Shown: in pieces, positions 1 through 11,980 of the stretch
How positions within the stretch are numbered: the first letter of the stretch is position 1
Layout of the letters: each line of letters opens with the position of its first letter
Source of the DNA: Neoceratodus forsteri
Lineage: Eukaryota; Chordata; Ceratodontiformes; Ceratodontidae
Direction: 5' to 3'
Assembly (NCBI GenBank): GCA_016271365.2
Contig: CM057450.1
Coordinates: 1,799,618,967 to 1,799,682,966 of the forward strand
DNA length: 64,000 bases
The notes under the pieces: generated by a model
What the model was told of the DNA's origin: nothing
What the model saw: only the letters and a program-made list of their open reading frames with translations
The model's database searches: none
Position numbers and translations under genes: made by a program

Positions 1-460
1 TGGACCAAAGTCAATAAATGAACCTTCTTCTTGACCTACCTCTCTTCCTGATCTATCTTTACTGCTTGTACAGGCTGAGATTTCTACAAGTAGTGGTGCA
101 TAGTTGTAGTACCTAGGTTGCTACGTAGTATGCCCTTTCAAAGAAAAAGCACTGGCCTCGGTCATTGTTTCCTGTGACCCAGCCTCTCCACTACATCTGG
201 AAATCTTGACACCTGACTTGTTCATTTTAATTTCTCATTGGGGTTTATGCAGTCTTTAGATGCATGTACGTTAACCATGCTATAGTATTTACGGGGATGA
301 TAAAATGCCTGCTCTGCTGCAGTCCGAGTCATGTGAGCATCCATGGAGCAGAATCATTCCACAAACATTGAGCTGCTAGTGTGGAGGGGATCCAAAGCAT
401 TGTAGGCATTTTCAGGCTTAGCTTAGATGCTGTCTACCACCTGCAGCATTTAAGCAACAA
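1..460. other. unassigned sequence
   Basis: No long reading frame, repeat array or recognisable transposon motif was seen here. It lies just beyond the 3' end of the first CR1 copy. Confidence 0.5.
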
Positions 461-3110
461 TACATAGATACATAGCAATGATGGTAGAAAAAGACTAATG
501 ATCCATCCAGTCTCTCATGGTACCATATATAATCCGAGGAACTATTGTCCATTCAGGTCCTAGCCCTCCCCATCCATCCCTCCATTCCCTTCCCAATTTC
601 TGTCACCCCTAGTAACTACTATGCTCCTCACTCTGTCCCAGGTGTGCTGAAGCCATTAATTCTTTTAGCACCTACTATTTTGGCTGATAATCTGCTCTAT
701 GGTTCCACTGCCCGTTCTGTGAAATATTTAATACTTCCTCATATCCCTCATGAACCTCCCTTCTGCCAGTTTCCACTTGTGCCCTCATGACATTGAGCTG
801 TTATTCAAGCTTAATAACTCCCTGCAGTCCACCTTGTTTATTTCTTTCAGGAACTTAAAGGTCTGTATCATTTCTCCCCTCTTTCTTCTGGTCTCAGGAG
901 AGTACATATTCAGTGCCTTTTGACACTCCTTGTAAGATCTGTCCTGTTAGCCCTGAATCATCTTGCACTATCTCCAGCCTGTCCTTATCTTTGCTGAGGT
1001 ATGGATTCCAGAACTGGGCACAGTACTCCAGATAAGGCATCCCCAAAGAACTATAAATGGTTAGTTATTACCTCTTTCCTTCTGCTGCCAGTACTCCTCC
1101 TGAGACATCCCAATATCCTGTTTGCCTTACCACAGGCCTTGTTGCATTGACTTGATTGTATGAGGGCATCACTGATGATAACTCCTTGTTCCTACTTTTC
1201 AGCCGTAGTGCTAAGTCTCATCTCACCTATCCAGTACTTTGTCCTGGGGTTCTTGTTCCCTAGGTGTACCACCTTGCACTTTTGGCATGGAATTTCAACC
1301 GCCAAACCTTAGACCTTCTCTCTAGCCATTGCTGGTTACTCTGCACTTACTTGATTCCCTCATCACTATCTGCCCTCCCACAGAGCTTAGTGCTATCTGT
1401 GAAGAGACATAACTTGCCCTGGATTCTCTCCTCAATATCGCTAATTAACATATTGAAGAGGACTGGCGCAGGGACAAATCCCTGTGGTATCCCACTTGTA
1501 ACCTCCCTCTCTACTGACCAGACCGCATTAACCACAACCCTCTGCTGCCTCCCCCATAGCCAGTTAATGCCGCACCCAGGTCCTCCATCTTCTTCAGCAA
1601 GCATCTGTGAGGCACCGAGTCAAAAGCCTTGCTGACATTGAAGTAGAGCAAATCCACGGCATGGCCTTTATCCACTGCCCTCATCTTCCAGCCAAAGAAG
1701 ACTGTCAGGTTAGTTTGACAAGACCTCCCCTGCCACAAACACATGCTGTTTACTATCATGGAGACCACTGCTTACCAGGTAATCCACAAGGTCCTCTTTG
1801 ACCAGTGACTCTGTTAGCTTCCCTACAACTGAGGTAAGACTGACAGGTCTGTAGTTCTCTGCTTATTTCTTGTCCCCACCTCTTATGGAGCAGAACTAGG
1901 TCTGTCACCTTCCAGTCCTTCGTACCCCTGTATGTAATGAGCTACAAGCCCTACTAAGGGCCCAGCCAGTTCTGCTGCCAGTTCCCTGGGCACCTTCAGG
2001 TACATCCCATCTGGTCCCAGGGCCTTATCTGTCTTCAGAACAGCTAAACCTTTCCAGATCCTTTCTCTTGTAAATACTGACTGCCTTATCTCCAGGACCC
2101 CCTTCATGGCTGCTCTGATGCTACTCTCTGGCAAGAGCCCACCATCTTCCCTAGTGAAGACAGAGCAAAAGTAATAATTTTGAACATCAGCCTTTTGCCT
2201 GTCCTCCTCTATTACCCTATCCCCTTCTGATAGCCTAATGAATCCCCCTCCTTTCTTCCTTTTTTCCCTAATATACCGGTAGAAATATTTTTCTCAGCCC
2301 TTGATTCCATCTGTAATACACAGTTCTATGTCTGCTTTTGCTTCCCTAACCATCATCGTAACTTCCTTATTTCTTAGCAAATATTCTCCACATTCTTTCT
2401 TCCCTTGTTTTTCCTTGTACCTATAGAAGGCCTTTCTCTTATCCCTCGCTTCTTCTCTGACCCTTGCAAGGAACCATAATGATCTTTTAAAATTTTTCTT
2501 TTGGTTACCGTTCTCATGCATAACTTAGATGCCTCAAGAATGGCCCCCTTTATTGACCCCATCTGTCTTCCACTCCTCCTATGCTGTCAGGTTGACTAAT
2601 TTGTCCCAGATCAACTTCCTCAGCTTGTTGAAGTCCATTCTTTTGAAATAAAAGACATTAGTTCTTGATTGGGGTCCTCCCCGCCCAAGGGCCAGTTCAA
2701 ACCAAACGAAGTTGTAGTCACTGTTCATTAGTGAACTCTCACAGCTCCTACCACCTCTGAGCTGGAGAGCAATACATCAAGGATGGCCACCTGCCTGGTG
2801 GGTTTCTTAACTAGCTGTACCATCAGGCAGTCCTAGAATGTATCCAGAAAAGTTCTACTTCTGGTGATCTTGGCCACTGGAATGTCGGAACCGATGTCCA
2901 GGAGGTTCAGATCCCTCACCACCATCGCTTCACCCTTTACCATTCCCCTTTCTAGTTCTCTCCTGAGCTCTTGGTTCCTCTCTTCCCCTTGCCCTGGTGG
3001 TCTGTAGATCATCCCAAGTGTATTTTCTTGACTGAGTCTGCCATAAGTTGCACCTACAGTAACTTCATCTCCCCTTTATTACCTCTCTGACATTTCAATG
3101 GGGCAGTCTC
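461..3110 (-). mobile_element. CR1 LINE copy A, degenerate
   Basis: This is a minus-strand CR1 non-LTR retrotransposon. Its 3' end at about 461-540 has the CR1 terminal signature: in reverse complement an 'agactggatggatcatt'-like motif is followed by repeated short units ending 'ctatgtatctatg'. Going 5' (higher coordinates) one meets the RT C-terminus, RT core, EN-RT linker and part of the endonuclease region near 2640-3030. CR1 elements move by target-primed reverse transcription and are usually 5' truncated. The 5' limit near 3110 is approximate, because the next CR1 lies directly beside it. Confidence 0.8.
545..2780 (-). pseudogene. CR1-A ORF2 remnant (endonuclease-reverse transcriptase)
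   Basis: The frame is broken by many stops and frameshifts. Recognisable pieces in 5' to 3' order on the minus strand are: the EN end (about 2640-2780), a basic EN-RT linker (about 2290-2560), the RT entry block with 'KALGPDGMY' near 2030, a box with 'NVSKAFDSVPHR' near 1630, then 'SGIPQGF' and 'PVLFNMLISDI' near 1430-1490. The catalytic FADD box reads FTDS near 1400, so the polymerase centre is lost. Length and order match the ORF2 of CR1, a jockey-superfamily LINE. Intact CR1 ORF2 nicks target DNA and copies its RNA there. This copy is dead. Confidence 0.78.
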
Positions 3111-3169
3111 TCCCTGCTACAGCTGCCATTGCCACTGTCATACTTGTTATTTGTACTACTGATCAACTA

Positions 3170-3351
3170 GTTTTACACAGAAAGATAGATTCTGCTGCAA
3201 AAAAGGCCCACTGTCTGCCCCAGTCCTGGCTATCTAATATGTGATGGGAGAGACCTAGAGGCTCTTAACTCTGCCCTCTGTTTTTGATACACTTTTTACC
3301 AAGCCCTTGTTATCTGTTCCACCCATGTTTGAATCCTCCAATGATTTTGCA
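3170..3351 (-). mobile_element. Split host CR1, 3'-terminal piece
   Basis: Read on the minus strand this continues the C-terminus of the CR1 ending at 3885, after removal of the SINE: a 'NKLSKDLV' end runs across the target-site duplication into a CR1-like 'SFKHGW' tail. The left limit, where copy A begins, is approximate. Confidence 0.55.
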
Positions 3352-3366
3352 AAGACCAGATCTTTT
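3352..3366. repeat. target-site duplication, left copy (SINE 1)
   Basis: The 15 bp AAGACCAGATCTTTT is repeated perfectly at 3870-3884 on the other side of the SINE. Confidence 0.85.
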
Positions 3367-3869
3367 TTTTTATTTCTGTTTTTGGCCCCTGGTATCTACA
3401 GCCTGTCCCACCAACTCCTGAACTGAACCCCCAGCAAGTCATAGGACATTCCCCATGGAATCTTGGCTATACCCCCCCCAGGTGGGAATGAGGTGGGCTG
3501 CTACCCTCACACCTTCTGAGTTTTGTCAGGCCATCCATGGAGCTGCGGGTCCGGTGGGTGAGGGACCATCCTGCATTACTGGCTGGCTGGGGCCATGCTT
3601 TTTTCCAGTTTTTACACATGTAGGCATGACATGTGCTTGGACATCAAGGTCTAAGGCTGACATCCATCATGTCTCCCCTCCTCGAACAAGACGCGGGCTT
3701 GCTGTACCTCCGGCCACCGCCAGTGGCCAAACATGCACTGAACCAGTTTCCACCCTCCCCCTAAAGGAGATGAGTGGTCCCTTGGATGCTCAAGTCTCCT
3801 CCGAGCTGGCCCTCCAGCTTCCCAGGCTTGATCCTGAACCCAGGTCATGCTGCAATGGTGGGCCAGCAC
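3367..3869 (-). mobile_element. tRNA-derived SINE, copy 1
   Basis: This is a 503 bp minus-strand insertion bounded by a perfect 15 bp target-site duplication, with an A-rich 3' tail (T-run at about 3361-3372 on the plus strand). Its 5' head, reading from 3869, begins TGCTGGCCCACCATTGCAGC and carries a B-box-like 'GGGTTCAGGATC'. The same head occurs at 58387 (minus) and 27597 (plus). SINEs with tRNA-like heads are transcribed by RNA polymerase III and mobilised by LINE enzymes. The host LINE and the family name are not known to me. Open frames across it on both strands are accidental. Confidence 0.7.
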
Positions 3870-3884
3870 AAGACCAGATCTTTT
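3870..3884. repeat. target-site duplication, right copy (SINE 1)
   Basis: Perfect second copy of the 15 bp at 3352-3366. Confidence 0.85.
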
Positions 3885-4483
3885 GACAGCTTATTCTACA
3901 TCTTCACTGCCCCTCCCATGAAAAATATTGCATCTCTTAAATTTTCCCTCCACCAGCTTCATGGCATTATTCCTGGAGATTACGTTCTTTCTAAGTTTGT
4001 ATAATTCCCTGATATCTACTTTGTTTACCATGTGAGGTATGTGTACTGTATTTTGAATCATATCCCATCTCCCCCTTTTCTCCGCCAGCATTTACATGTT
4101 TACATCTGCCAACCTCTATTTGTAAGTCCTCTGCTGCTGACTGTCTCTGGATCATCTTGGTTACTCTCCTCTGTACTGCCTCCACTCTGTCCCTGTCCTT
4201 CTTTGAATGTGGTCTCCAAAACTGCACACAATATTCCAGCACCTATACAGTGGTAGCAGCATCTCCCTTCTCCTGTTGCCAGTTGCCATCCATGTGCACT
4301 CCAACATCCCATTTACCCTTCCCATTGCCCTATTGCATTGTGCTGTTATCGTCAGACTGTCTGAATTATTACTCCAACTCTTCTCCTTAGTAGTGCTTCC
4401 CACTACAACCGTCCTCATTCTATATTCCATTTTTGGAAATTGTACCCCCTGTGCATCACCTTGCACTTTTTGGCATCAAATTT
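3885..4483 (-). pseudogene. Split host CR1, RT C-terminal piece
   Basis: On the minus strand this encodes the post-catalytic part of CR1 RT in order: 'TTKEKSWS' (for the usual TTEEKDLG), 'QCNRAMGRVNGML', 'PLYRCWN', then 'LEYCVQFWRPHSKKDRDRV' and 'AVQRRVTKMIQ'. These are diagnostic CR1 blocks. The piece follows without a gap the sequence at 17782 ('LQKWSKIW') across the L1 insertion. Stops and frameshifts are present. The frame runs on through the SINE target site into 3170-3351. Confidence 0.82.
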
Positions 4484-4499
4484 CAACTGCCATATTTTT
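4484..4499. repeat. target-site duplication, left copy (L1)
   Basis: The 16 bp CAACTGCCATATTTTT is repeated exactly at 17766-17781. It sits in the CR1 RT coding region and marks the 3' end of the minus-strand L1. Confidence 0.88.
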
Positions 4500-5069
4500 T
4501 TTTTTAATCGAAGTTTATTAAAATAACTTTTTCTACAGTGAGGACACATACACATTCAAACATTAAGGACATATTAACAAATCAGACTAACTACAGAGTA
4601 GAAGGAATAGTAAAGTAGAAGAAGATAGATGAGAGGGAGAGGAAGAGAAGAGAGCGAGTTCATAAACTTAACAAAAATTTTTATTCCAAGATAGTTTTGC
4701 CCATTTGGAGGAAAAGTGAGAAGGAACAGGAGGCATGAGGGGAGGAGAAATATAACATACAGTTTACCTCAAATATTGTGGCCTAGTAACCCCACAGACC
4801 TTCAAGCATATTTTGCCATCAATTATACAATGGCAAGAAAGAATCCTGGTCTCTGATTGGTCAGCTTGGGGCTGGACCCATGGCGTTATCCCGGCACAAC
4901 ATCATGGATCTAGTCTTAGCAATGTGAACCAAAGTGGAGGACCATGGTGACCATTACTTACTCTTTTTTTGCATCTTCTCTTAAGAAAAGAAAATATTCT
5001 TCCACACTAACAAAAACATTCTTTACAATTATTTTTTTTTATTCTGTATTACAACAAGCCATTTCATAA

Positions 5070-5220
5070 TAGCAATAATGCCCTCCAGGGTGTGTGTGTT
5101 GTGTTGTGATAACGTCACGCCTCAAGTATTGGATGCACTCAGCCTGCAGCCTTGTGCCCAGCCACCTAAGGTGTGATGTTATCCCAGCACAACAGACACC
5201 CTATCGGGCATTATTGCTTA
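5070..5220. mobile_element. 150 bp hairpin MITE, copy 1
   Basis: The ends are inverted repeats: AGCAATAATGCCCTCCAGGG at 5071 against AGCAATAATGCCCGATAGGG read inward from 5218. The middle shares 'CCTGCAGCC' and flanking bases with a second copy of the same size at 41733-41884. It has no coding capacity and sits at the junction of L1 ORF2 and the 3' UTR. Sequence at 4815-4925 also resembles 21976-22085 ('AATTATACAATGG', then 'AATCCTG', then 'ATTGGTCA'), so a longer related unit is possible. Confidence 0.6.
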
Positions 5221-7317
5221 ATTCAATAATGTCTATGTTCTCCCTGGAGGCCATGTAATGCAGGAAAGGCAGCCATCTCCCCTTCAATTTATCTACAAAA
5301 AGCCTCAACTTAGCGGTCAGGTATCTCATCCCCAGGATTCTGGTACAGATATCGTACCATGATGCCAAAGTAGGCTTATTGGAAGAAAGCCAGCTGGAGG
5401 TAATTGCCTTAAGGGCTGCTGCCACCAAAATTCCAAACAGGTAACTTTGGGATTTAGATTTAAGTGAGGGTGGGGCAGACATAAAAGCCAGTGCTCTGGG
5501 GAATCTGGAAAATGGGAGGCAAATATTCTCTCAACCATACCAAAAATGTCCCTCCAAAAGCCTTTAATAGTGGTACACTCCCAGAAAATATACGAATAGG
5601 AGCCAACTGACTGGCAATTTCTCCAACAGAGATCTTAATGGTGTTTCCCATAATGCTTAGTCACTACTGGGGCTCTAAAATACCTGACCACCACCTTCCA
5701 ATGAAACTCTCTCCAAAAAAAAGAGAGACTGTGGGGGTATGGATACCCTTCCATATACCATCTTAATCCCCTTTGGACAGGGAGATGCCGGTCTCTAAGA
5801 GCCAAGATTCCTTAACTCCAACCATTTGATCAGTCTCTGCCTCGTTAATACATTTCACCAACTTGGAGACCAGTTTCTGTTGATCCTGGTTAACAAGCAG
5901 AGAGGATAAGAATTTTTGAAGTGGATTCCCTCCATCAGCCACAGCTATCGTGCAACCTACTCCAGAAGATGTGAAATAGTGTTGCAACTGCAAATAATGG
6001 TAAAACTCAGTTAGGGGGAACCTGAACTCTAATTTTAATTGCTGAAACAATTTCATAACGGTTCCAGAAAAACGTTGCCCTATAGTCTTAAGGCCTCCCC
6101 TGGCCCACCGATGAAATGCCATGTCCCATCTAAGGGGGGGCAAAATCTGTACAACTTATGATTGTCGTAGAAGGGCCAAAGGAAAGTGGGAATCCCAACC
6201 TTTGGCACGCCGCCCTCCATACCTGGCAGATTACTGCAGTCAGGGAATTTTTGAACTCTAGCAATTTCAACCTGGGGAGCTCCAGAAAAAGCATGTCAGA
6301 GATCTTTGCTAAAAGGAAAGATGCAATTTCAAGTTCCACTCATTGGGGAAGGGAGTCCTGAGTGAGAGGAAATAGGGCCTGTGTTTGGGCTGCCCGGAAA
6401 TATTTTTGCAAGTCCGGGAGGCCTAGTCCTCCCCTATCCTTAGGGGCCGTGAGCATCTCTCATTTAACTCTAGGCTTTTTATCCAGCCAAACAAATTTAG
6501 AAAGTGTGGAGTTTATTTCTTTCCAAAATAACTTTGGCGGTTTGAGGGGAAGGGCTGCCAACAAAAATAAAAAACATGGGAGGATATTCATCCCAATACT
6601 ATTTATTCTACCCAAAAGAGATAAAGGTAGTTCCCTCCACCAGTTGCAATCTGCCCTGATCTCCTGAAGAAGTCTCAAATGATTTGTAGAGTATAATTTC
6701 TTTATATCCTTGGGGATCTATATTCCCAAATACTTAAACCCCAATTTACAGCACTTGACTGAATCTAGGTTAGGAAGCCCAGTCCCATCTATGATGACTA
6801 TGGGTAGTAGCTCAGATTTACTGAGGTTCACTTTGTAGCCAGAGATGACCCCAAATTCAGCCAAAAGATTGAAAATCTTTGGTATGGCCTGAACAGGGTC
6901 TGTAATGTACAACAAAGTGTCATTGTCGGCTTACAGCAAAATTCTATTCCCAGATTCCTGAATTATAATCCCCTGAAAGGTATTGGATTATTGAATAAAG
7001 GCTGCAAGGGGTTTGAGATTCTGGGCAAAATGAAGGGGAGAGAGGGGCAGCCCTGCCTAGTACCTCTCTGAATCTCAAAGGCGGATGAAATGACCCCATT
7101 CACCCTGACACTAGCTCTAGGGTTAGTATACAGATTCCTGATCCATGCCCTGAATTTGTCTCCAAAGCCGAATCCCTCCAAGACTTGCTCTAGATAGGTC
7201 CAATCTAGGCGATTAGCGCTTTTCTGCGTGTAACGAAAGCATAGCCTGAGGTTGTCCCCTCGGGGTGGGAAGTCGACCACAGAGAGAGAACATTTAGCAA
7301 AACCTTCTCTCTCATTA

Positions 7318-9018
7318 ACCCAGCTCAATCTGGCTTCCGGGCTAATCATAGCACAATCACTGCACTAGCAAAAGTAACCAATGATTGGATCTCTGCTATA
7401 GATGCTAAGAAGGTAACTGGTGCAGTCTTTTTGGACCTCAGCAAAGCTTTTGATACTGTTGATCACAAACTATTAGTCAATTGCCTTGCAAAGTTGGGTG
7501 CCACATACCATACCACCCAGTGGTTCTCTAGCTACCTAACTGGAAGATTCCAAAAAGTAAAGGCGGAAGGCTTTTTTCTGCTGCCTTGCCAGTTGCAAGA
7601 GGAGTCCCAAAGATCCATCTTAGGCCCTATCTTGTTTTCTCTGTACATCAATGACTTAGATGCTAACATATCTCGTCCAATCTGCACTTTTGCAGATGAT
7701 ACTGTGTTGTATACTTTGGCTTATCGTTATCTGAAGTCAAAGGAGTGCTTCAAGCAGACTTCGCACAACTTGAGTATAATTTAATAAAGGCAAAGCTTCT
7801 GCTCAATGCCAAGAAGACTAAAGCGATGATATTCTCCCGCAGTGCTGTCTCAGGCCCCCCCAATACTCTAGCCCAAGACTTCATTGTCACCACGCTAAAC
7901 GAGCCTCTGGAAGTTGTAACCAAATTTAAATATCTAGGTATCTGGATCGACAATAAATTATCTTTCAGTGACCACATCGAAGATGTCTCTAGAAGGTTAA
8001 AAGCAAGGTTAGGTTTCTACAGAAATAGGCCCCTTTTCCCCCTTGAAACTCGAAACAAGCTTGTACAGGCCACTTTTCTCCCCCTACTCGACTATGGCGA
8101 TGTAATCTATCCCTCCACCACTCTTGCAAATCTAAGTAAACTGGACATCCTTTATCACCGTGCGTTACAGTTCATTACCAACTCCCCTTACCGTTCGCAC
8201 CACTGTGACTTATATGCAGCTGTTGGTTGGACATCCCTTACTACTAGACGCCTGCTCCATGCTGGGCTATGGACTCTAAACTGCTCCTGCAGAAATTGCC
8301 AAGCTATCTCTCTTCCCTTATTAGTATCTCATAGTGCATACTCGATTAAGAAAATCGGACTTTATTATGCTTGACATACCAAGGACGCGGACTTCCTTTG
8401 GTAAACGTGTTATTGCATATGCCCTTCCCTCCATTTGGAACCAATTACAAACCGTACTGAAACTAACTAGCACAGTTTCAATAAACTTCTACAAATCACT
8501 AAGTTCAGCCAAAATAAAAGACACCTGTAACTGTCATTAAGTCTCTTCCTTCCCCATGTGTGCCATATTTATCCACTGTAAGGTATAATTGATTTGTCAT
8601 ATTAACTGCTTTCCTTCCCCTTCTACTCCTGGCTTTATCTTTGCTTCGCTCCACTGCTACTCTATCAAATCTCTCCTCCTCCCATATCAGTTGTAGACTG
8701 TTGTTTGTTCTAGCTGCCAAAATACTGTATATTTGATTTGATTTGATTAAATCTAATCACACCAGTCATCATGTTTCATTTATCAGTATGCGACCTATAA
8801 GTCGCTTCCCTGTCTCATATCAATGTTTACCACCTGCGGTCACCCTGTGTGGTACCCTTGTATGTATATCCAGCCTGCATCATGTAACGTGTATTTCATG
8901 TATATACTGTTATTACCTATCTGTGTTTGTACTTTAAGTGTTTATGTCACAGGACCTCCTTGTGAATGAGCTTGCTCAATGGAGTTTTCCTGCAATAAAC
9001 TTGAACTTGAACTTGAAC
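7318..9018 (+). mobile_element. L2-clade LINE inserted in L1 ORF2
   Basis: A 5'-truncated plus-strand LINE interrupts the RT of the minus-strand L1 between its 'DNIR' and 'AEKAFDRLDW' blocks. It starts inside its own RT, has a 3' UTR, and ends in AATAAAC plus three TTGAAC units (9001-9018), the tail style of L2-clade LINEs. A second tail-like run of TTTGA units lies at 8732-8748, so the last 270 bp may belong to a second element. I could not find a clear target-site duplication. Confidence 0.78.
7325..8540 (+). pseudogene. L2-clade reverse transcriptase, 5' truncated
   Basis: Translation begins in the RT at 'NPAQSGFRANHSTITAL', then 'VFLDLSKAFDTVDHKLL' (motif A, about 7430), 'GPILFSLYINDL' (about 7625), and 'CTFADDTVLY' (about 7685) with the catalytic FADD intact. 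A frameshift near 7745-7780 moves to a second frame running to about 8374: 'LNAKKTKAMIFS', 'FKYLGIWIDNKLSF', 'LPLLDYGDVIY'. A third frame carries the C-terminus 'DIPRTRTSFGKRVIAYALPS' and 'IWNQLQ', typical of L2/Maui-like LINEs. Endonuclease and the RT N-terminus are missing. It is younger than the L1 it interrupts. Confidence 0.8.
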
Positions 9019-10844
9019 GTGAAAAGGCGAATGTTATCTTGGATGTGTCTGCCCGGTATGAAGCCTGTTTGATCAGGGTGAACCAAGTCAGGAACGACCT
9101 TCTGGAGTCTATCGCTGATCACGTTTGCAAAAATGTTTGCGTCCTGATTAAGTAACAAAATCGGTCTATAGCTAGAACAACTTGCAGGATCCTTGCCCAG
9201 CTTGGGCAGTACCTATATCAGAGCTTCCCCCCAAGTATCAGGCAGAGTGCTGGGTTCTCGGGCTACATCACAAACTCTAGTTAAGAGAGGGGATAGGACT
9301 TTTATAAATGTTTTGTAAAATTCTGCTATAAAGCAATCTGGGCCTGGAGCCGTAAGTGATTTTAAAGTTTTAACCACTAGAGCGATTTCCCTTTCTGAAA
9401 AGGAAGCCTCCAGAACTTCACTTTGGGTCTGTGAAGGGACCAGCAGCTCCACTTTGCTAAGGAAATTGTTGATTTTATCCAGATGTTCTGGTCCTCTTTT
9501 AACAGCATACAATTGTTTATAGTAATTTACAAGTTCTTCTGTGATCTCATTGGGAAGAGTTTTAGGAGGAGGGGGTGAAGACTCTGGTAAAATTTTTGTG
9601 ACATACCTATCTGCCATTTGCTTCCTTAGTCTCTGAGCCAGCAACTTGCCAGCCCTTTGTCCCCTTTCATAGTATTTCTGTCCTGTATACCTAAGGGTAT
9701 TTTCAATACGCCTCGACATCTGGGAATCGTATGTGGAGCAGGTTGTCCTTAATTCTTTTAGAACAGACTTGGAGCCGGAACATTTGTTTTCTGCCTCCAA
9801 AGCTGCAAGCTTACTTAAGGTTTCCTGGATCTGAGCTTGGTGTTGTTTATTTCTGTGGGAGGCATATGCAATCATATGCCCCCAATGACAGCTTTCAAGG
9901 CATCCCACAGAAATTTAAGCTGAGTGTCTGCTTCCTTATTCTCATTCAAATAATGCCTAATGAGCTGTCTAGTGGAATCCACGTATTGCTTGTCATTCTG
10001 TAATCCGGGGTCAAATCTCCATTCCCTCCCCCCCCACACCTAACAGGATCCTCCCATTTAAGTTTTGCTTTTATCATTGCATGGTCAGAAATTGTAATTG
10101 GGAGAAAGGATATGTCTTGAAATGTATAAACCAGTTTTGTTTGGGTGTAAAGCCTATCCAGTCTGGAGTACATATTGGCAGCTGGGGAATAAAAGGTATA
10201 GTCCCTTGTTGATGGGTGGAAACTTCTCCAGGGGTCTATGAAACCCACTTCATTACATAGGTTTTTGAAAAGACAACAGCAGGCTTTTGTAACTGGACCG
10301 TTTATCGAGCTTGTATCCATTCCCACATCCTCTACACAATTCCAGTCACCCATACAAATAATTTGGCCGGGAGGTAACTTTGCTATCTTATCAAAGAGGG
10401 GCCTAAAAAATTCCCCTGAAGGAGGGGTAGGAGCATATACCCCCATTAAGTGGACTGATCTGCCACTATACACCCCGAGACCATTACCCAGTGACCTGTA
10501 CCAGCTTGAGTAATTAACTGAATCTGCAAGAGTAAACCCTTCTGAAATAGCAAAACCCTTCCTGCTCTCTTTGCCTGCAGGTCTTCATCTGAACATATGT
10601 TACCCACCAATGCCCTACGCAACTTCAGGTGTTCCTGAGCTGACAGCTTAGTCTCCTGCAGACAGGCAATATTGCACTTTTCTCTGCTAAGCTCAGTTAG
10701 AATTTTTGAACGTTTCACAACCTTGTTGATTCCCTTCACATTCAGGGAACATAATGTTAATACAGTCATCTTAATAATAATAATAATAACAACAAAATAA
10801 CATAACCTGATAAACCTTTTTACCAAGCAGAGTATAATCGACAT

Positions 10845-11980
10845 CGTGGATGTTTAAACAAATCCTCAGTCGTATAGGAGAGAAAAGAAAGGAAGGAGAG
10901 ACAAAGCTGGAAAAAGAAGAAAGCAGAACAAAGAGAATCCAAACACTGGATAACAACTTGAACTCATCAATACAGGGTTCGCTGTCTAGACTGAAAAAGA
11001 GTGGGTCTATATTGACCCAAGGCAGAATTAGAGAATCCTGCCAAAAAATGCTTCCCAGGGTGGAGGTCATCAACCCTGGTGGGCGTACAAGGGAACAAAG
11101 CCCTCTAAGGGAACAGCACCCTATCAATAGGGTAAAAGGCCAGAGGCCCCAGAAGTTATTCAGGACCCCTGGCCCATGCCCTTATCAGATCAGGAATGGG
11201 ATCTTCTGGAATGGGCAGAAATAACTCTCCAACCTCCAGCACATGGACCAGATAGAAAATATATAATTTTAGTGCGTCAGCAGCTTTCTTAGCCTGGGAG
11301 TTAAAAATTAACAACATGCCACCATCAAGAAACTCTGAGGTCCCAAACCTCGAATATGGGTCCCATCTGAAATATGGTACTGGGGATGGAGGGTGAAACC
11401 AAGAATGATGCTTTAATGCTATTATGTTTCAGTAATTATGGAAAAATGCCCAATTGCACATGACAGAGGGGTGTAATCTGACTCGGGGGGGCACACTAAA
11501 ATAACAGGTTGCACTATGTAAGTGAGGGTTACATCTGAAGAACATAGAGCCACAAATTGACCGCTTAGCCCTAGGCGCCCTTCATGTCATAACTACCCCC
11601 AGGGTGACCACTCCAACAAGTACCTTTCATTTTTAAGAAACTAAGCTAGAATAGCTTAATCCCTCGAACTGACAGTCCAGCAAGAGTTCCAGTAGTAAAA
11701 GGGGGCAACCTGAAGACAAGCATTCTTGTTGGCATAATGTCCCAAATAATAAACTCTGATTTCACCCACCTTCCCCGTGACAGCTGCAGTCACTGACCCA
11801 CTAGCAGTAGTGATAATATTGTGAGAAATACCAGTTCAGTAAGAGGAAAAAACAGAGGTCTGCCTGAAGAGGGGGCACAAAACCATCCAACCTGTTTAAA
11901 CTATAGCTCGAGTTGTTTTGGTAATATTCAAGAGGAGAAATAGGAAGTTGGTTCCCTGGGGAAATCTCAGATGTATTTAT
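10845..11980. other. L1 inter-ORF region, no gene recognised
   Basis: This non-coding stretch lies between L1 ORF2 and the small retroposon. With the part at 12272-12519 it makes a spacer of about 1.4 kb, much longer than the usual short L1 inter-ORF gap. An open plus-strand frame at 10850-11224 has no family features and runs antisense to the L1. I see nothing to explain the extra length, such as an insertion with duplicated ends. Confidence 0.5.

Larger units (their letters stand above)
5223..10769 (-). pseudogene. L1 ORF2 (endonuclease-reverse transcriptase), interrupted
   Basis: The chosen start gives MTVLTLCSLNVKGINK, the usual L1 ORF2 opening. The upstream open codons are only an (AAT)n run read as isoleucine. 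The APE-type endonuclease shows 'LQETKLS', 'MGDWNC', 'SRLDRLY' and 'SDHAM', so its catalytic residues remain although the frame shifts near 10460. RT blocks follow: 'SLTAPGPDCF' (about 9330), 'HPDQTGFIPGRHIQDNIR' (about 9040-9090), then the L2 insertion, then 'AEK' and 'RLDWTYLEQVL' (about 7200), 'GTRQGCP' (about 7050). The YADD box near 6925 reads stop-A-D-N-D, so the polymerase is dead. 'LPLSLLGRINSIGMNILP' (about 6600) is the typical RT tail. Minus the insertion the length is about 3.85 kb or 1280 codons, the usual size. Confidence 0.85.

Noticed and set aside
10769..10844. Extra N-terminal hydrophobic segment on L1 ORF2 (poly-isoleucine).
   Set aside because: It is an (AAT)n microsatellite read in frame. 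The family start is the methionine at 10769.
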